Positions 6,288 through 13,244 of a DNA stretch of 14,841 bases are shown in pieces. Location of the stretch: the NCBI GenBank assembly GCA_946222435.1, contig CAMIOJ010000013.1, positions 1-14,841 on the forward strand, read 5' to 3'. The stretch is from an uncultured Micrococcus sp. GTDB lineage: Bacteria > Actinomycetota > Actinomycetes > Actinomycetales > Micrococcaceae. The translations under genes were made by a program, and so were the position numbers. The notes beneath the pieces were generated by a model. That model saw nothing but the letters and a program-made list of their open reading frames with translations, did no database searches and was not told the origin of the DNA. How positions within the stretch are numbered: position 1 is the first letter of the stretch; each line of letters opens with the position of its first letter.

Positions 6288-7751
6288 ATGGCTGCCACGG
6301 ACGAGACCACCACGAACGCCCCGTTGCTGGACCCCACCGGCGCGCCGATCGCGAGCCCGTACATGGAGGACCGGTACGACCACGTGATCGTGGGCGGCGG
6401 CATGGCCGCGGTGAAGGCCGTGGAGGGCATCCGCGAGGTGTCCCCGGAGGCGACCGTCGCGGTGGTCAGCGAGGACGTCTCGGCGCCCGTCTACCGTCCG
6501 GACCTGTCCAAGACGCTGTGGTCGGACGAGGACGCCACCGTGCAGGGCTCGGCCCTGGTGACCACGGACGAGAAGGAGCCGGCTGCCCCGGACGTGGACA
6601 CTCACTACCTGCTGGGCGTGGAGGTCTCGGACCTGGACCCTGAGGCCCACACCCTGGTGATCGCGGACAAGACCGTCTCCTACGGCTCCCTGCTCCTGGC
6701 CACGGGCTCGGAGCCGATCACCGGGGACACCCAGGTGGGCGCCCGCGTGCACACCTACCGCACCGCCTCGGACTTCCGCCGACTGCACGGGGCCGTGCAC
6801 AAGTCTGACCGCGTGGTCGTGGTCGGCGGCGGGTACATCGGCACCGAGCTCGCCGCGGCCCTGACCGGCGTGGGTGCCCAGGTGACGCTGGTGTCCCCGC
6901 GGCTGCCGCTGCTGTCCCACATGCTCCCGGAGGAGCTGGCCGAGGCCGTGCAGAAGGACTACGAGGAGCGCGGCGTGACCCTGGTGGAGGGCCGCTACGC
7001 CTCGGTCACCGAGTCCGAGCACGTGGCCGAGCCCACCGAGGAGGACATCCCGCAGGATCCGGAGCCAGCGAAGGACGAGGACGCGGAGGACGACGATGCC
7101 GCCGCCGAGGCCGAGGAGCAGCCGGAGGAGGAGAACGTCTCCCGCCTGTCGGACTACGGTCTGCGAGCCCCGGGCGTGCTCACCGTGACGCTGGAGGACG
7201 GCACCGAGCTCAACGCGGACCGCCTGGTCCTGGCCCTCGGCGTGGAGCCGCGCACCGAGCTCGCCGAGTTCGCCGGCCTCACCGTGGAGGACGGCGTGGT
7301 GGTGGACGAGCACCTTCAGACCTCCGCGCCGGACGTCTACGCCGCCGGTGACATCGCCCGCTACCCGGACGCCCTGCTGGGTGCGCGCCGTGTGGAGCAC
7401 GCGGACGCCGCGGAGACCCAGGGCCTGGCGGCGGGCAGGGCGATGGCCGGCAAGGCCGAGGCCTACACCCACACCCCGTTCTTCTGGGGCGACCTGTTCG
7501 AGGCCGGCTACGAGGCGATCGGCGAGATCACCACGGAGCACACCACCGTGGTGGACCTGGCCGCGGACGAGTCCGGGAAGCCGGACCCCTCTACGGCGGT
7601 CGTCTACTACGTGGACGGCGGCACCGTCCGCGGCGTCCTGCTCTGGAACGTCTGGGACTCCGTCCCGAAGGCCGAGGAGCTGATGAGGCAGACCAAGGAC
7701 AGCCCGGTGGCGGATCCGGAGCAGCTGAAGGGCCGCATCCCGCTCGGCTGA
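6288..7751 (+). CDS. AIF-like FAD/NAD(P)-dependent oxidoreductase with acidic insert
   Basis: A 487-residue flavoprotein of the pyridine nucleotide-disulfide oxidoreductase fold. The FAD dinucleotide motif is VIVGGGMAAVKA (33-44), the LLLATGSEP loop is at 136-143, the NAD(P)-binding motif is VVVGGGYIGTELA (177-189), and the second FAD motif is VYAAGDIA (350-357). The C-terminal part with PFFWGDLFEAGYEAIGEI (397-414) resembles apoptosis-inducing-factor-like proteins and ferredoxin/rubredoxin reductases; no CxxC redox pair is present, so it is not a disulfide reductase. Residues 243-283, inside the NAD(P) domain, are an insert dominated by Glu, Asp, Ala and Pro, which I do not expect in this family. 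AAGGAGG (6275-6281) lies 6 bases before ATG 6288, which decides the start. No ferredoxin, rubredoxin or P450 gene is adjacent, so the electron acceptor is unknown. Confidence 0.9.
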   Translation: MAATDETTTNAPLLDPTGAPIASPYMEDRYDHVIVGGGMAAVKAVEGIREVSPEATVAVVSEDVSAPVYRPDLSKTLWSDEDATVQGSALVTTDEKEPAAPDVDTHYLLGVEVSDLDPEAHTLVIADKTVSYGSLLLATGSEPITGDTQVGARVHTYRTASDFRRLHGAVHKSDRVVVVGGGYIGTELAAALTGVGAQVTLVSPRLPLLSHMLPEELAEAVQKDYEERGVTLVEGRYASVTESEHVAEPTEEDIPQDPEPAKDEDAEDDDAAAEAEEQPEEENVSRLSDYGLRAPGVLTVTLEDGTELNADRLVLALGVEPRTELAEFAGLTVEDGVVVDEHLQTSAPDVYAAGDIARYPDALLGARRVEHADAAETQGLAAGRAMAGKAEAYTHTPFFWGDLFEAGYEAIGEITTEHTTVVDLAADESGKPDPSTAVVYYVDGGTVRGVLLWNVWDSVPKAEELMRQTKDSPVADPEQLKGRIPLG

Positions 7752-7785
7752 CCCGCCCCTGACAGCCCCTGACGAGGGGGCTTCC

Positions 7786-7828
7786 CGACGACGGCCACGC
7801 ACCCTGCCAGGGTGCGTGGCCGTCGTCG
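7786..7828. terminator. Perfect 19-bp terminator stem after the oxidoreductase gene
   Basis: Positions 7786-7804 and 7810-7828 are perfect inverted copies with loop TGCCA, whose outer T and A could add a twentieth pair. It lies 34 bases past the oxidoreductase stop. There is no T-run on either side. It could stop transcripts from both directions, including any reading out of the DUF3800 remnant on the minus strand. Confidence 0.8.
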
Positions 7829-7855
7829 TGCCGGTGAGCGGACCGGAGGTCACGA

Positions 7856-8098
7856 TCAGTCCGGCACGCCACATCCAATGAGGTGTGGAAGGTTTCCTGT
7901 CCCCTTTCGCCCAACCTGGTTGAACTTCAATTCGACTGGGTGGGCAAGCTTCATTCCAAAGGATTCGACTGTGTGGACAACCTGTTTGTTGAGTTGGGGG
8001 ACAGCTGCGGCATCGATGCCGAACCCTCCCAGTACAAAATAAGGCTTGCCTGGATCCCGACTGCGGTCTCCAGAGTCATCGAAGTAATATAGGCGCAA
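7856..8098 (-). pseudogene. Truncated DUF3800 gene (N-terminal remnant) in a low-GC patch
   Basis: The encoded 80 residues begin RLYYFDDSGD and continue KPYFVLGGFGIDAAAVPQL, then a HPVELKFNQVGR segment. This matches the start of DUF3800 proteins (PF12686), whose N-terminal D-x-SGD is their most conserved feature and which usually exceed 200 residues. The frame stops soon after KFNQVGR and no continuation in other frames is seen before the terminator at 7828, so the 3' two thirds are missing. TTG 8098 is the likely start: GGAGGG (8107-8112, minus strand) lies 8 bases upstream and the protein then starts where the family does; GTG 8119 in the same frame is the alternative. GC by hand count is 28/60 at 7921-7980 and 31/60 at 8041-8100, against 46/60 at 8521-8580, a sign of horizontal transfer. 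DUF3800 genes are often near mobile elements. Confidence 0.65.
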
Positions 8099-8130
8099 TT
8101 TGCCTTCCCTCCACGTCACTCCCGTTTCAT

Positions 8131-8157
8131 ATCAAACAACCGGCCCGTGTGGCGGTT
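8131..8157 (-). terminator. Terminator of the AstE-like gene (minus strand)
   Basis: Read on the minus strand, AACCGCC (8157-8151) pairs with GGCCGGTT (8145-8138) with one bulged G and a 5-base loop, followed by GTTTGAT. The T-rich tail makes this the most conventional rho-independent terminator in the window. It lies 39 bases past the AstE-like stop codon. Confidence 0.6.
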
Positions 8158-8196
8158 CCTTTGGTCGGAGTGATCGTGGGTAGTTGATGACCCGGC

Positions 8197-9402
8197 TCAG
8201 TCCGGCTTCGGCCCCGTCTCGCCGATATGCACGAGCGCGTCGCCGCGGTTCACCAGGGGCGCCTCGGCACGGCCGATGACCACGCCGGTGCGGTCCGCCT
8301 TCACCGCGGACACGGTGCGGCCGAACGAGTCGTAGAGGGTGCCGATGCGCTCGCCGTCCTCCACGAGCTGGCCGAGCACCACCTCGGAATGCAGGATGCC
8401 GTCCTTGCGGGCGCGGACCCAGCCGGAGCGCCACACCACGTGCCGTTCGGGCAGGTCCGGGGCCACGGGCTCGGACTCGTCCCCCATGGCGTCCACCACG
8501 GCGGGGACGTCGGCGTCGTACTCGTCCCCGCGCTGCGGGGCGGGGTCCACGCCGAGCGGGGCGAGGTCCACCATGTCCATCGCGGCGAGCACGCGGAGCA
8601 CGCCCTCCACCCCGGGGGCGATCGCGTACTCGTCGAAGCGCCAGCCCTCGCCGGCCTCGTAGAGCAGGACCCGGGCACCGGCCTCGCGGGCGGCGGCGCG
8701 CAGGGAGCCGTCCCGCAGGCGGGCGTGATACATCACCGGGGCGTCGAAGGCCTCGGCCAGCTCACGGGTGCGGGCGTCCTCCAGGTCGCAGCGGATCTGC
8801 GGGAGGTTGGAGCGGCGGTCGGCGCCGGTGTGCAGGTCGATGCCCACCTCGCAGCGGCTGATCACCTCGGTCATCATCAGGTGCGCGATCCGCGAGGCCA
8901 GCGAGCCGCGCGCCGAGCCGGGGAAGGACCGGTTCAGGTCCCGGCGGTCCGGCAGGTACCGGTCCCCGGTGAGCACGCCGAGCACGTTGACGATCGGCAC
9001 CGCGATCAGGGTGCCGCGCATCTGCTTGGGGTTCAGCTGGGACAGCACGCGGCGGATGACCTCGATCCCCACCACCTCGTCGCCGTGGATCGCGGCGGAC
9101 ACCCACACGGTGGGCCCGTCCTCGCGGCCGTGCAGCACGTGCACCGGCAGGGTGATGTCCGCGCCGGTGATGGTGCGGGAGATCGGCAGGGACACCTCGC
9201 GCCGGTGCCCGGCGCGCACCTTCACGGAGCCGAAGGCGAAGGACGGACGGGGACGACGACGGCCCGGCGCCGTGCGTGCGGACGGTGCGGCGGCCGGCGT
9301 CGGGCCTGAACCGGCGGGCACGTCCTCGCCCGGGACGGACGTGGACGCGGTGACCCCCGGCTCGGCGACCTTGGGCTGACGCTGGTTCTGGTCCGCGGTC
9401 AC
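8197..9402 (-). CDS. Succinylglutamate desuccinylase/aspartoacylase-family zinc hydrolase
   Basis: A 401-residue member of the AstE/AspA branch of zinc carboxypeptidases, enzymes that cleave amide bonds next to acidic amino acids. Zinc ligands are visible as H106 and E109 in AAIHGDEVVG and H191 in GIDLHTG; the substrate-binding motif DRRDLNRSFPG lies at 152-162 and the likely catalytic Glu is E249 in LLYEAGEGW. Residues 1-55 are a Pro/Ala-rich disordered tail, and residues from about 320 form a beta-rich C-terminal domain as in COG3608 proteins. The start is GTG 9402, overlapping the stop of the upstream RimB-type gene as GTGA, so translation is coupled; the frame stays open further upstream to 9843 but only as a shadow of that gene. 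Beside RimK it could remove glutamates that RimK adds. That role is inferred from context; small-molecule substrates remain possible. Confidence 0.85.
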   Translation of the reverse strand: MTADQNQRQPKVAEPGVTASTSVPGEDVPAGSGPTPAAAPSARTAPGRRRPRPSFAFGSVKVRAGHRREVSLPISRTITGADITLPVHVLHGREDGPTVWVSAAIHGDEVVGIEVIRRVLSQLNPKQMRGTLIAVPIVNVLGVLTGDRYLPDRRDLNRSFPGSARGSLASRIAHLMMTEVISRCEVGIDLHTGADRRSNLPQIRCDLEDARTRELAEAFDAPVMYHARLRDGSLRAAAREAGARVLLYEAGEGWRFDEYAIAPGVEGVLRVLAAMDMVDLAPLGVDPAPQRGDEYDADVPAVVDAMGDESEPVAPDLPERHVVWRSGWVRARKDGILHSEVVLGQLVEDGERIGTLYDSFGRTVSAVKADRTGVVIGRAEAPLVNRGDALVHIGETGPKPD

Positions 9403-9899
9403 CGCTTGCCCCAGTTGCGCCGGCGGATGGCGCGCGGCGGGATGCCGCCGGCGTAGGAGCGGGCGCAGTCCACCAGGAAGCCGCGGGAGAGGACCTCCCG
9501 GCCGATGAGCATGCGGAAGCCCATCTCGTCCCGGTCCGTGAGGGTGACCTCGGCGTCCAGGGTGCGGCCGGCCACGGTGAGCGGCACCATCACCACCTGG
9601 CGGACCTCGGCGCGGCCGTTGGAGGAGCGGATGGTGCGTTCGTCCACCACGGGCAGCTCCACGGTGACGGCGTCCTTCGCGGACGTCTGCCAGGGGTGCA
9701 CCTCGAAGCGCACCCACGGGTGGTCGTCGCGGCGGAACTGCTGCACGTCGAAGGCGTGGAGGGCGGAGGTGCGGGCACCGGTGTCGATCTTGGCCTTCAG
9801 CCAGGGGACGCCGGCCTCCGGAAGGGAGACCCATTCGCGCCATCCGACCGTGACGGGCTCGACTGCCGTTTCCGGGGTGACCTGCTTAGACTCTGACAC
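9399..9899 (-). CDS. RimB-type retropepsin-like protein (Zn_protease family, PF05618)
   Basis: A 166-residue protein of the family annotated as ATP-dependent zinc protease and found next to rimK in many bacteria. Its fold is thought to be retropepsin-like. The DTGARTSALHA motif (39-49) provides the aspartyl-protease-like Asp39-Thr-Gly, and FRMLIGREVL (128-137) is the second family motif. The C-terminus is basic. The product starts with GTG 9899 and has no proper SD site; a weak -10-like CAAGAT (9911-9906) ends 6 bases before the start codon, so its mRNA may be leaderless. It is the first gene of a two-gene operon with the AstE-like hydrolase and is divergent from rimK, start codons 26 bases apart. 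In Pseudomonas a RimB protein affects RimK function; the mechanism here is unknown. Confidence 0.85.
   Translation of the reverse strand: MSESKQVTPETAVEPVTVGWREWVSLPEAGVPWLKAKIDTGARTSALHAFDVQQFRRDDHPWVRFEVHPWQTSAKDAVTVELPVVDERTIRSSNGRAEVRQVVMVPLTVAGRTLDAEVTLTDRDEMGFRMLIGREVLSRGFLVDCARSYAGGIPPRAIRRRNWGKR
9887..9892 (+). promoter_or_regulatory. Candidate -10 box for rimK inside the start of the divergent gene
   Basis: TAGACT fits TANNNT and lies inside the first codons of the divergent RimB-type gene. Transcription would start near 9899 and give a 27-base leader that keeps the rimK ribosome binding site AGGAG (9914-9918, 7 bases before GTG 9926). The -35 is weak. TATCTT at 9905-9910 was considered, but a start from it would remove that binding site. 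The divergent promoters necessarily overlap. Confidence 0.35.
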
Positions 9900-9925
9900 G
9901 CCCCTATCTTGTCAGGAGATGCCCG

Positions 9926-11149
9926 GTGAAGCTCGCCATTCTGTCCCGATCGCTCCGCGCGTACTCCACGCAGCGCCTGAAGTCCGCGGCCCTCGAGCGC
10001 GGTCACCAGGTGAAGGTCCTGGACACGCTCCGGTTCGGCATCGACCTGTCCACGGAGGAGCCGGACCTGCTGTTCCGCGGCAAGCCGCTGTCCACGTATG
10101 ACGCGATCCTGCCGCGCATCGGCAACTCCGTGACCTACTTCGGCACCGCGGTGGTCCGCCAGTTCGAGCAGATGGACGTGTACACCCCCAACACGGCCGC
10201 CGGCATCATGAACTCCCGGGACAAGCTGCGCGCTACGCAGATCATGTCCCGCCACGAGATCGACATGCCCGCCACCGTGTTCGTCCGCAACCGCGGCGAG
10301 GTGTCCAAGGCGATCGACATGGTCGGCGGGGCGCCCGTGGTCATCAAGCTGCTCGAGGGCACGCAGGGCATCGGCGTGATCCTGGCGCCCACGAAGAAGG
10401 TGGCCGAGGCGATCATCGAGACCCTGCACGGCACCAACCAACAGGTCCTCATCCAGCGGTTCATCGAGGAGTCCAAGGGCAAGGACGTCCGCGCCCTCGT
10501 GGTGGGGGACCGTGTGGTGGCCGCCATGCGCCGCTCCGCCCAGGGCGACGAGTTCCGCTCCAACGTGCACCGCGGCGGCACCGTGGAGAAGGTGGACCTG
10601 TCCCCGGAGTTCGAGGAGACGGCCGTGCGGGCCGCCCGCATCATGGGCCTGCGCGTGGCCGGCGTGGACATGCTCGAGGGGGAGAACGGCCCGCTGGTCA
10701 TGGAGGTCAACTCCTCCCCGGGCCTGGAGGGCATCGAGCGCGCCACCAAGCTGGACGTGGCCGGCGCGATCGTGGACTACATCGCGGACCAGGCCGGGTT
10801 CCCGGACATCGACGTCCGCCAGCGCCTGGCCGTTTCCACCGGCTACGGGGTGGCCGAGATCTCCGTGAACATGGGCGCGGACATGATCGGCAAGACCATC
10901 CGCGAGTCCGGCCTCTGGGAGAAGGACATCCAGGTCCTCACCCTGCACCGCGGCACCAAGGTGTACCCCAACCCGAACGCGGACAAGGAGCTCGAGGAGA
11001 ACGACCGCCTGCTCTGCTTCGGCAAGCACGAGAACATGCGCTCGCTCATCCCGGCCCGCTCCAAGCGGCCCAAGCGCGTGCGCAAGCTGCCGAAGAACCC
11101 GATCATCGAGCCCGTGGCGGAGGAGCCGGTGGCGGACAGGGAGGCCTGA
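9926..11149 (+). CDS. rimK: RimK-type S6 glutamate ligase fused to a TrkA_C domain
   Basis: ATP-grasp ligase that adds glutamate to the C-terminus of ribosomal protein S6. Residues 1-290 align by eye along nearly the full length of E. coli RimK (300 residues): MKLAILSRS at the start, PRIGNSVTYFGTAVVRQFE (63-81), MVGGAPVVIKLLEGTQGIGV (132-151), the FRSNVHRGG motif (210-218) and the metal-binding MEVNSSPGLEGIE (259-271). The product is 407 residues because of about 115 extra at the C-terminus. Residues 306-375 (VAEISVNMGADMIGKTIRES, ending near RLLCFGKHENMRSLI) look like a TrkA_C/RCK_C domain, a ligand-binding module of potassium transport regulators that in some proteins binds cyclic di-AMP. 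A basic then acidic tail follows (378-407). GTG 9926 has AGGAG 7 bases upstream. Possibly co-transcribed with the acyltransferase gene 35 bases downstream. Family very sure; ligand control is inference. Confidence 0.93.
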   Translation: MKLAILSRSLRAYSTQRLKSAALERGHQVKVLDTLRFGIDLSTEEPDLLFRGKPLSTYDAILPRIGNSVTYFGTAVVRQFEQMDVYTPNTAAGIMNSRDKLRATQIMSRHEIDMPATVFVRNRGEVSKAIDMVGGAPVVIKLLEGTQGIGVILAPTKKVAEAIIETLHGTNQQVLIQRFIEESKGKDVRALVVGDRVVAAMRRSAQGDEFRSNVHRGGTVEKVDLSPEFEETAVRAARIMGLRVAGVDMLEGENGPLVMEVNSSPGLEGIERATKLDVAGAIVDYIADQAGFPDIDVRQRLAVSTGYGVAEISVNMGADMIGKTIRESGLWEKDIQVLTLHRGTKVYPNPNADKELEENDRLLCFGKHENMRSLIPARSKRPKRVRKLPKNPIIEPVAEEPVADREA

Positions 11150-11184
11150 GGGCGCTTCCGCCGGGCGGCTGACAGCATGGGGCC

Positions 11185-13149
11185 ATGACCTCTTCTGCGC
11201 GCCCCGTCCTGAAGCACCTTCCCGTGGCCGAGACCGCCCCGGTGATGGACCGGCTGGTCCGCATGGTGGCGGCCGTGAGGCCACAGGACGCGAAGGAGGT
11301 CCGGGCGCTCGCCGACCGCCTGCTCGCCGAGGACGGCCCCGCCCTGCGCGAGGCGCTGGTGGCCCGTGCGGAAGCGGAGGACGCGGCCGGGCGGAACTGG
11401 ATGTCCGAGCCGTGGCTGCAGGGCTACTTCGCCGAGCGGCGGCCGTTGCCGCTGTCCACGAACGTGGTGTTCCAGGTGGCCCTCGGCCGCGACCAGCCCG
11501 GCGGCGCCGTGGAGGACCCCGTCGAGCGGGCCGCGGATGTGCTGTGGCGTGCCGCCGCCGTGCACGTGGCCGAGGCGCGCGGGGAGACCGAGCCGCCGGT
11601 GGACGGGCGTGGTGCGCCGGTGGATCCTGCCCAGTTCGCCTGCCTCAACGGCGGGCTGCGCGAGCCCGGCGAGGGCGCGGACACCTTCCGTGCGGCGAAG
11701 CCTGGCGCGGCCCGGCGTGAGGCCGGCCTGGTGGTGGGAGGTCGCCTGTTCGCGGTGCCCCTCACCCACGACGACGGCCGCCTCCTGGGCAGAGCAGAGC
11801 TCGCCTCGACCGTGGGCTGGGTGGTGCGGCAGGCGCATGGTCGGGCTGTAGAACCCGGGAGCGCCGAGGACGGGGCCGACGGCCGCGGCGGCGATCCGGC
11901 CTTCGGTGCGCTGTCCGCGCTGGGCTCGGCGCATCTGGCAGAACTCATGCCTGAGGTGCTTCAGGACCCGGAGAACGAGGCCGTCTACGAACGGTTGCGG
12001 CAGATGCTCTTCACCCTCACCCTGATGGACGGTGCGACGGGCGAGCGTAGGGGGGAGGGCCCAGGTGAGGGCGTGGATGGCGGGCCCGGTGCGCTGGTGG
12101 ATGGGACCGGCATGGTGGCTGTCCGGGACGCCGCAGCGATCCGCCAGGGCCTCACCGATCCCGCCCTGGCCTGGGTGTATCGGCCGATCTCCTACCTGCA
12201 CCGACTCTCGGACGGCTGGACCGCCATGCACGTGGAGCACTCCACCGTGGACGGGGCGACCCTGGTGGAGGCCGTGCGCCGCATGCAGGAGGTGGTGGTG
12301 GTGGAGGGTGACGCCACCGGTGGGTCCGCAGAGGTCGGTGAGCTCCGCTGGAATCTGACGCGGAAGATGACGGGTCGTGCGGAGAGCCTGCTGGCAGAGG
12401 TGACGGAGAGGTCCGAGCAGCTGCGGGTGGACGTGGTGCGCACGCGGAAGCCTGACGTGCGGGCGGCCGGGATGAAGGTCAGCGTGGACGCGGTGCAGCA
12501 GCTGGTGATGGCGCTGGCCCAGCGCCTCGCCTATGGGCGGGTCCGTGGGCACTACGAGTCCGTGGACATGCGCGAGCACCAGGCCGGGCGCACCGAGTGC
12601 CTGCGGCCGGTGACGCCGGAGCTCGTTGCGCTGGTGGAGGCGCTCGCTCAGGGGAGGGTGGGGCAGCGGCCTGCCGGTGAGTGGCGGGAGCTGCTCGTGG
12701 CCGTGCTGGACGCGCACCGGGACTGGGTGAAGGCGTGCAAGGCCGGAAACGGTGTGGACCGGCACCTGTTCGGGCTGGGCCTGGCAGCCGAGGCGGTGGG
12801 AGCCCGCGGCGGTGCGGATGAGGACGGAGTGGACTCGGGCCGTCACGCTGCCGCTTCTGGCGGCGAAGCGCTGACGGCCCTGGTGGAGCACCCCGGAGTG
12901 CGGGCGGCACGGGAGGACTTCCTGTCCACCACGTCGATCGGGTCGGCGGCGCAGGTGGTCCGGTATGCGTTCGTGCCCTCCGTGGAGGACGGGTTCGGGG
13001 TGGCCTACACGCCGGGGGAGGAGTGGCTCGAGTTCACGGTGAGCCACTGGGCCGGCGAGGCCGCCGAACCGGAGCGGTTCCTGCAGGCGCTGGGGTGGGC
13101 CGCGGAGCTCGTGGACGGGATGCTGAAGGCCGTGGGCGAGGGCGGCTGA
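11185..13149 (+). CDS. Choline/carnitine O-acyltransferase family protein, carnitine-type residues
   Basis: A 654-residue enzyme of the carnitine/choline acyltransferase family (PF00755), which moves acyl groups between CoA and carnitine. Family landmarks appear in order: NWMSEPWLQGYFAERRPLPL (71-90), the catalytic EHSTVDG (H352 with D356), KVSVDAVQQL (431-440, CoA-side lysine), HYESVDMREHQAGRTE (456-471), NGVDRHLFGL (522-531), LSTTS (580-584) and EDGFGVAYTP (601-610). Y457, T470, E471 and R526 occupy the places of carnitine-contacting residues in carnitine acetyltransferase; choline acetyltransferase has different residues at the last three. The usual STS is STT here. Disordered Gly/acidic inserts lie near 223-237, 283-306 and 541-562. 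No targeting sequence is seen. ATG 11185 lacks a good ribosome binding site; a CAGCAT box ends 6 bases before it, and a three-codon frame (11177-11188) overlaps the start. Physiological substrate is unproven. Confidence 0.88.
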   Translation: MTSSARPVLKHLPVAETAPVMDRLVRMVAAVRPQDAKEVRALADRLLAEDGPALREALVARAEAEDAAGRNWMSEPWLQGYFAERRPLPLSTNVVFQVALGRDQPGGAVEDPVERAADVLWRAAAVHVAEARGETEPPVDGRGAPVDPAQFACLNGGLREPGEGADTFRAAKPGAARREAGLVVGGRLFAVPLTHDDGRLLGRAELASTVGWVVRQAHGRAVEPGSAEDGADGRGGDPAFGALSALGSAHLAELMPEVLQDPENEAVYERLRQMLFTLTLMDGATGERRGEGPGEGVDGGPGALVDGTGMVAVRDAAAIRQGLTDPALAWVYRPISYLHRLSDGWTAMHVEHSTVDGATLVEAVRRMQEVVVVEGDATGGSAEVGELRWNLTRKMTGRAESLLAEVTERSEQLRVDVVRTRKPDVRAAGMKVSVDAVQQLVMALAQRLAYGRVRGHYESVDMREHQAGRTECLRPVTPELVALVEALAQGRVGQRPAGEWRELLVAVLDAHRDWVKACKAGNGVDRHLFGLGLAAEAVGARGGADEDGVDSGRHAAASGGEALTALVEHPGVRAAREDFLSTTSIGSAAQVVRYAFVPSVEDGFGVAYTPGEEWLEFTVSHWAGEAAEPERFLQALGWAAELVDGMLKAVGEGG

Positions 13150-13244
13150 TCGGGCTGTCAACCTCGTTGTCCCCAGCTTGTGGGCGCTTGTCCACACGCG
13201 TTCTCCACAGATGTGGATGTTGTGGATTGCGGTGTGGAAAGGGG

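Noticed and set aside
5385..7874. Minus-strand open frame of 829 codons opposite the MFS and oxidoreductase genes
   Set aside because: It lies antisense to two well-supported genes and is rich in Arg, Gly and His, as expected for a shadow frame.
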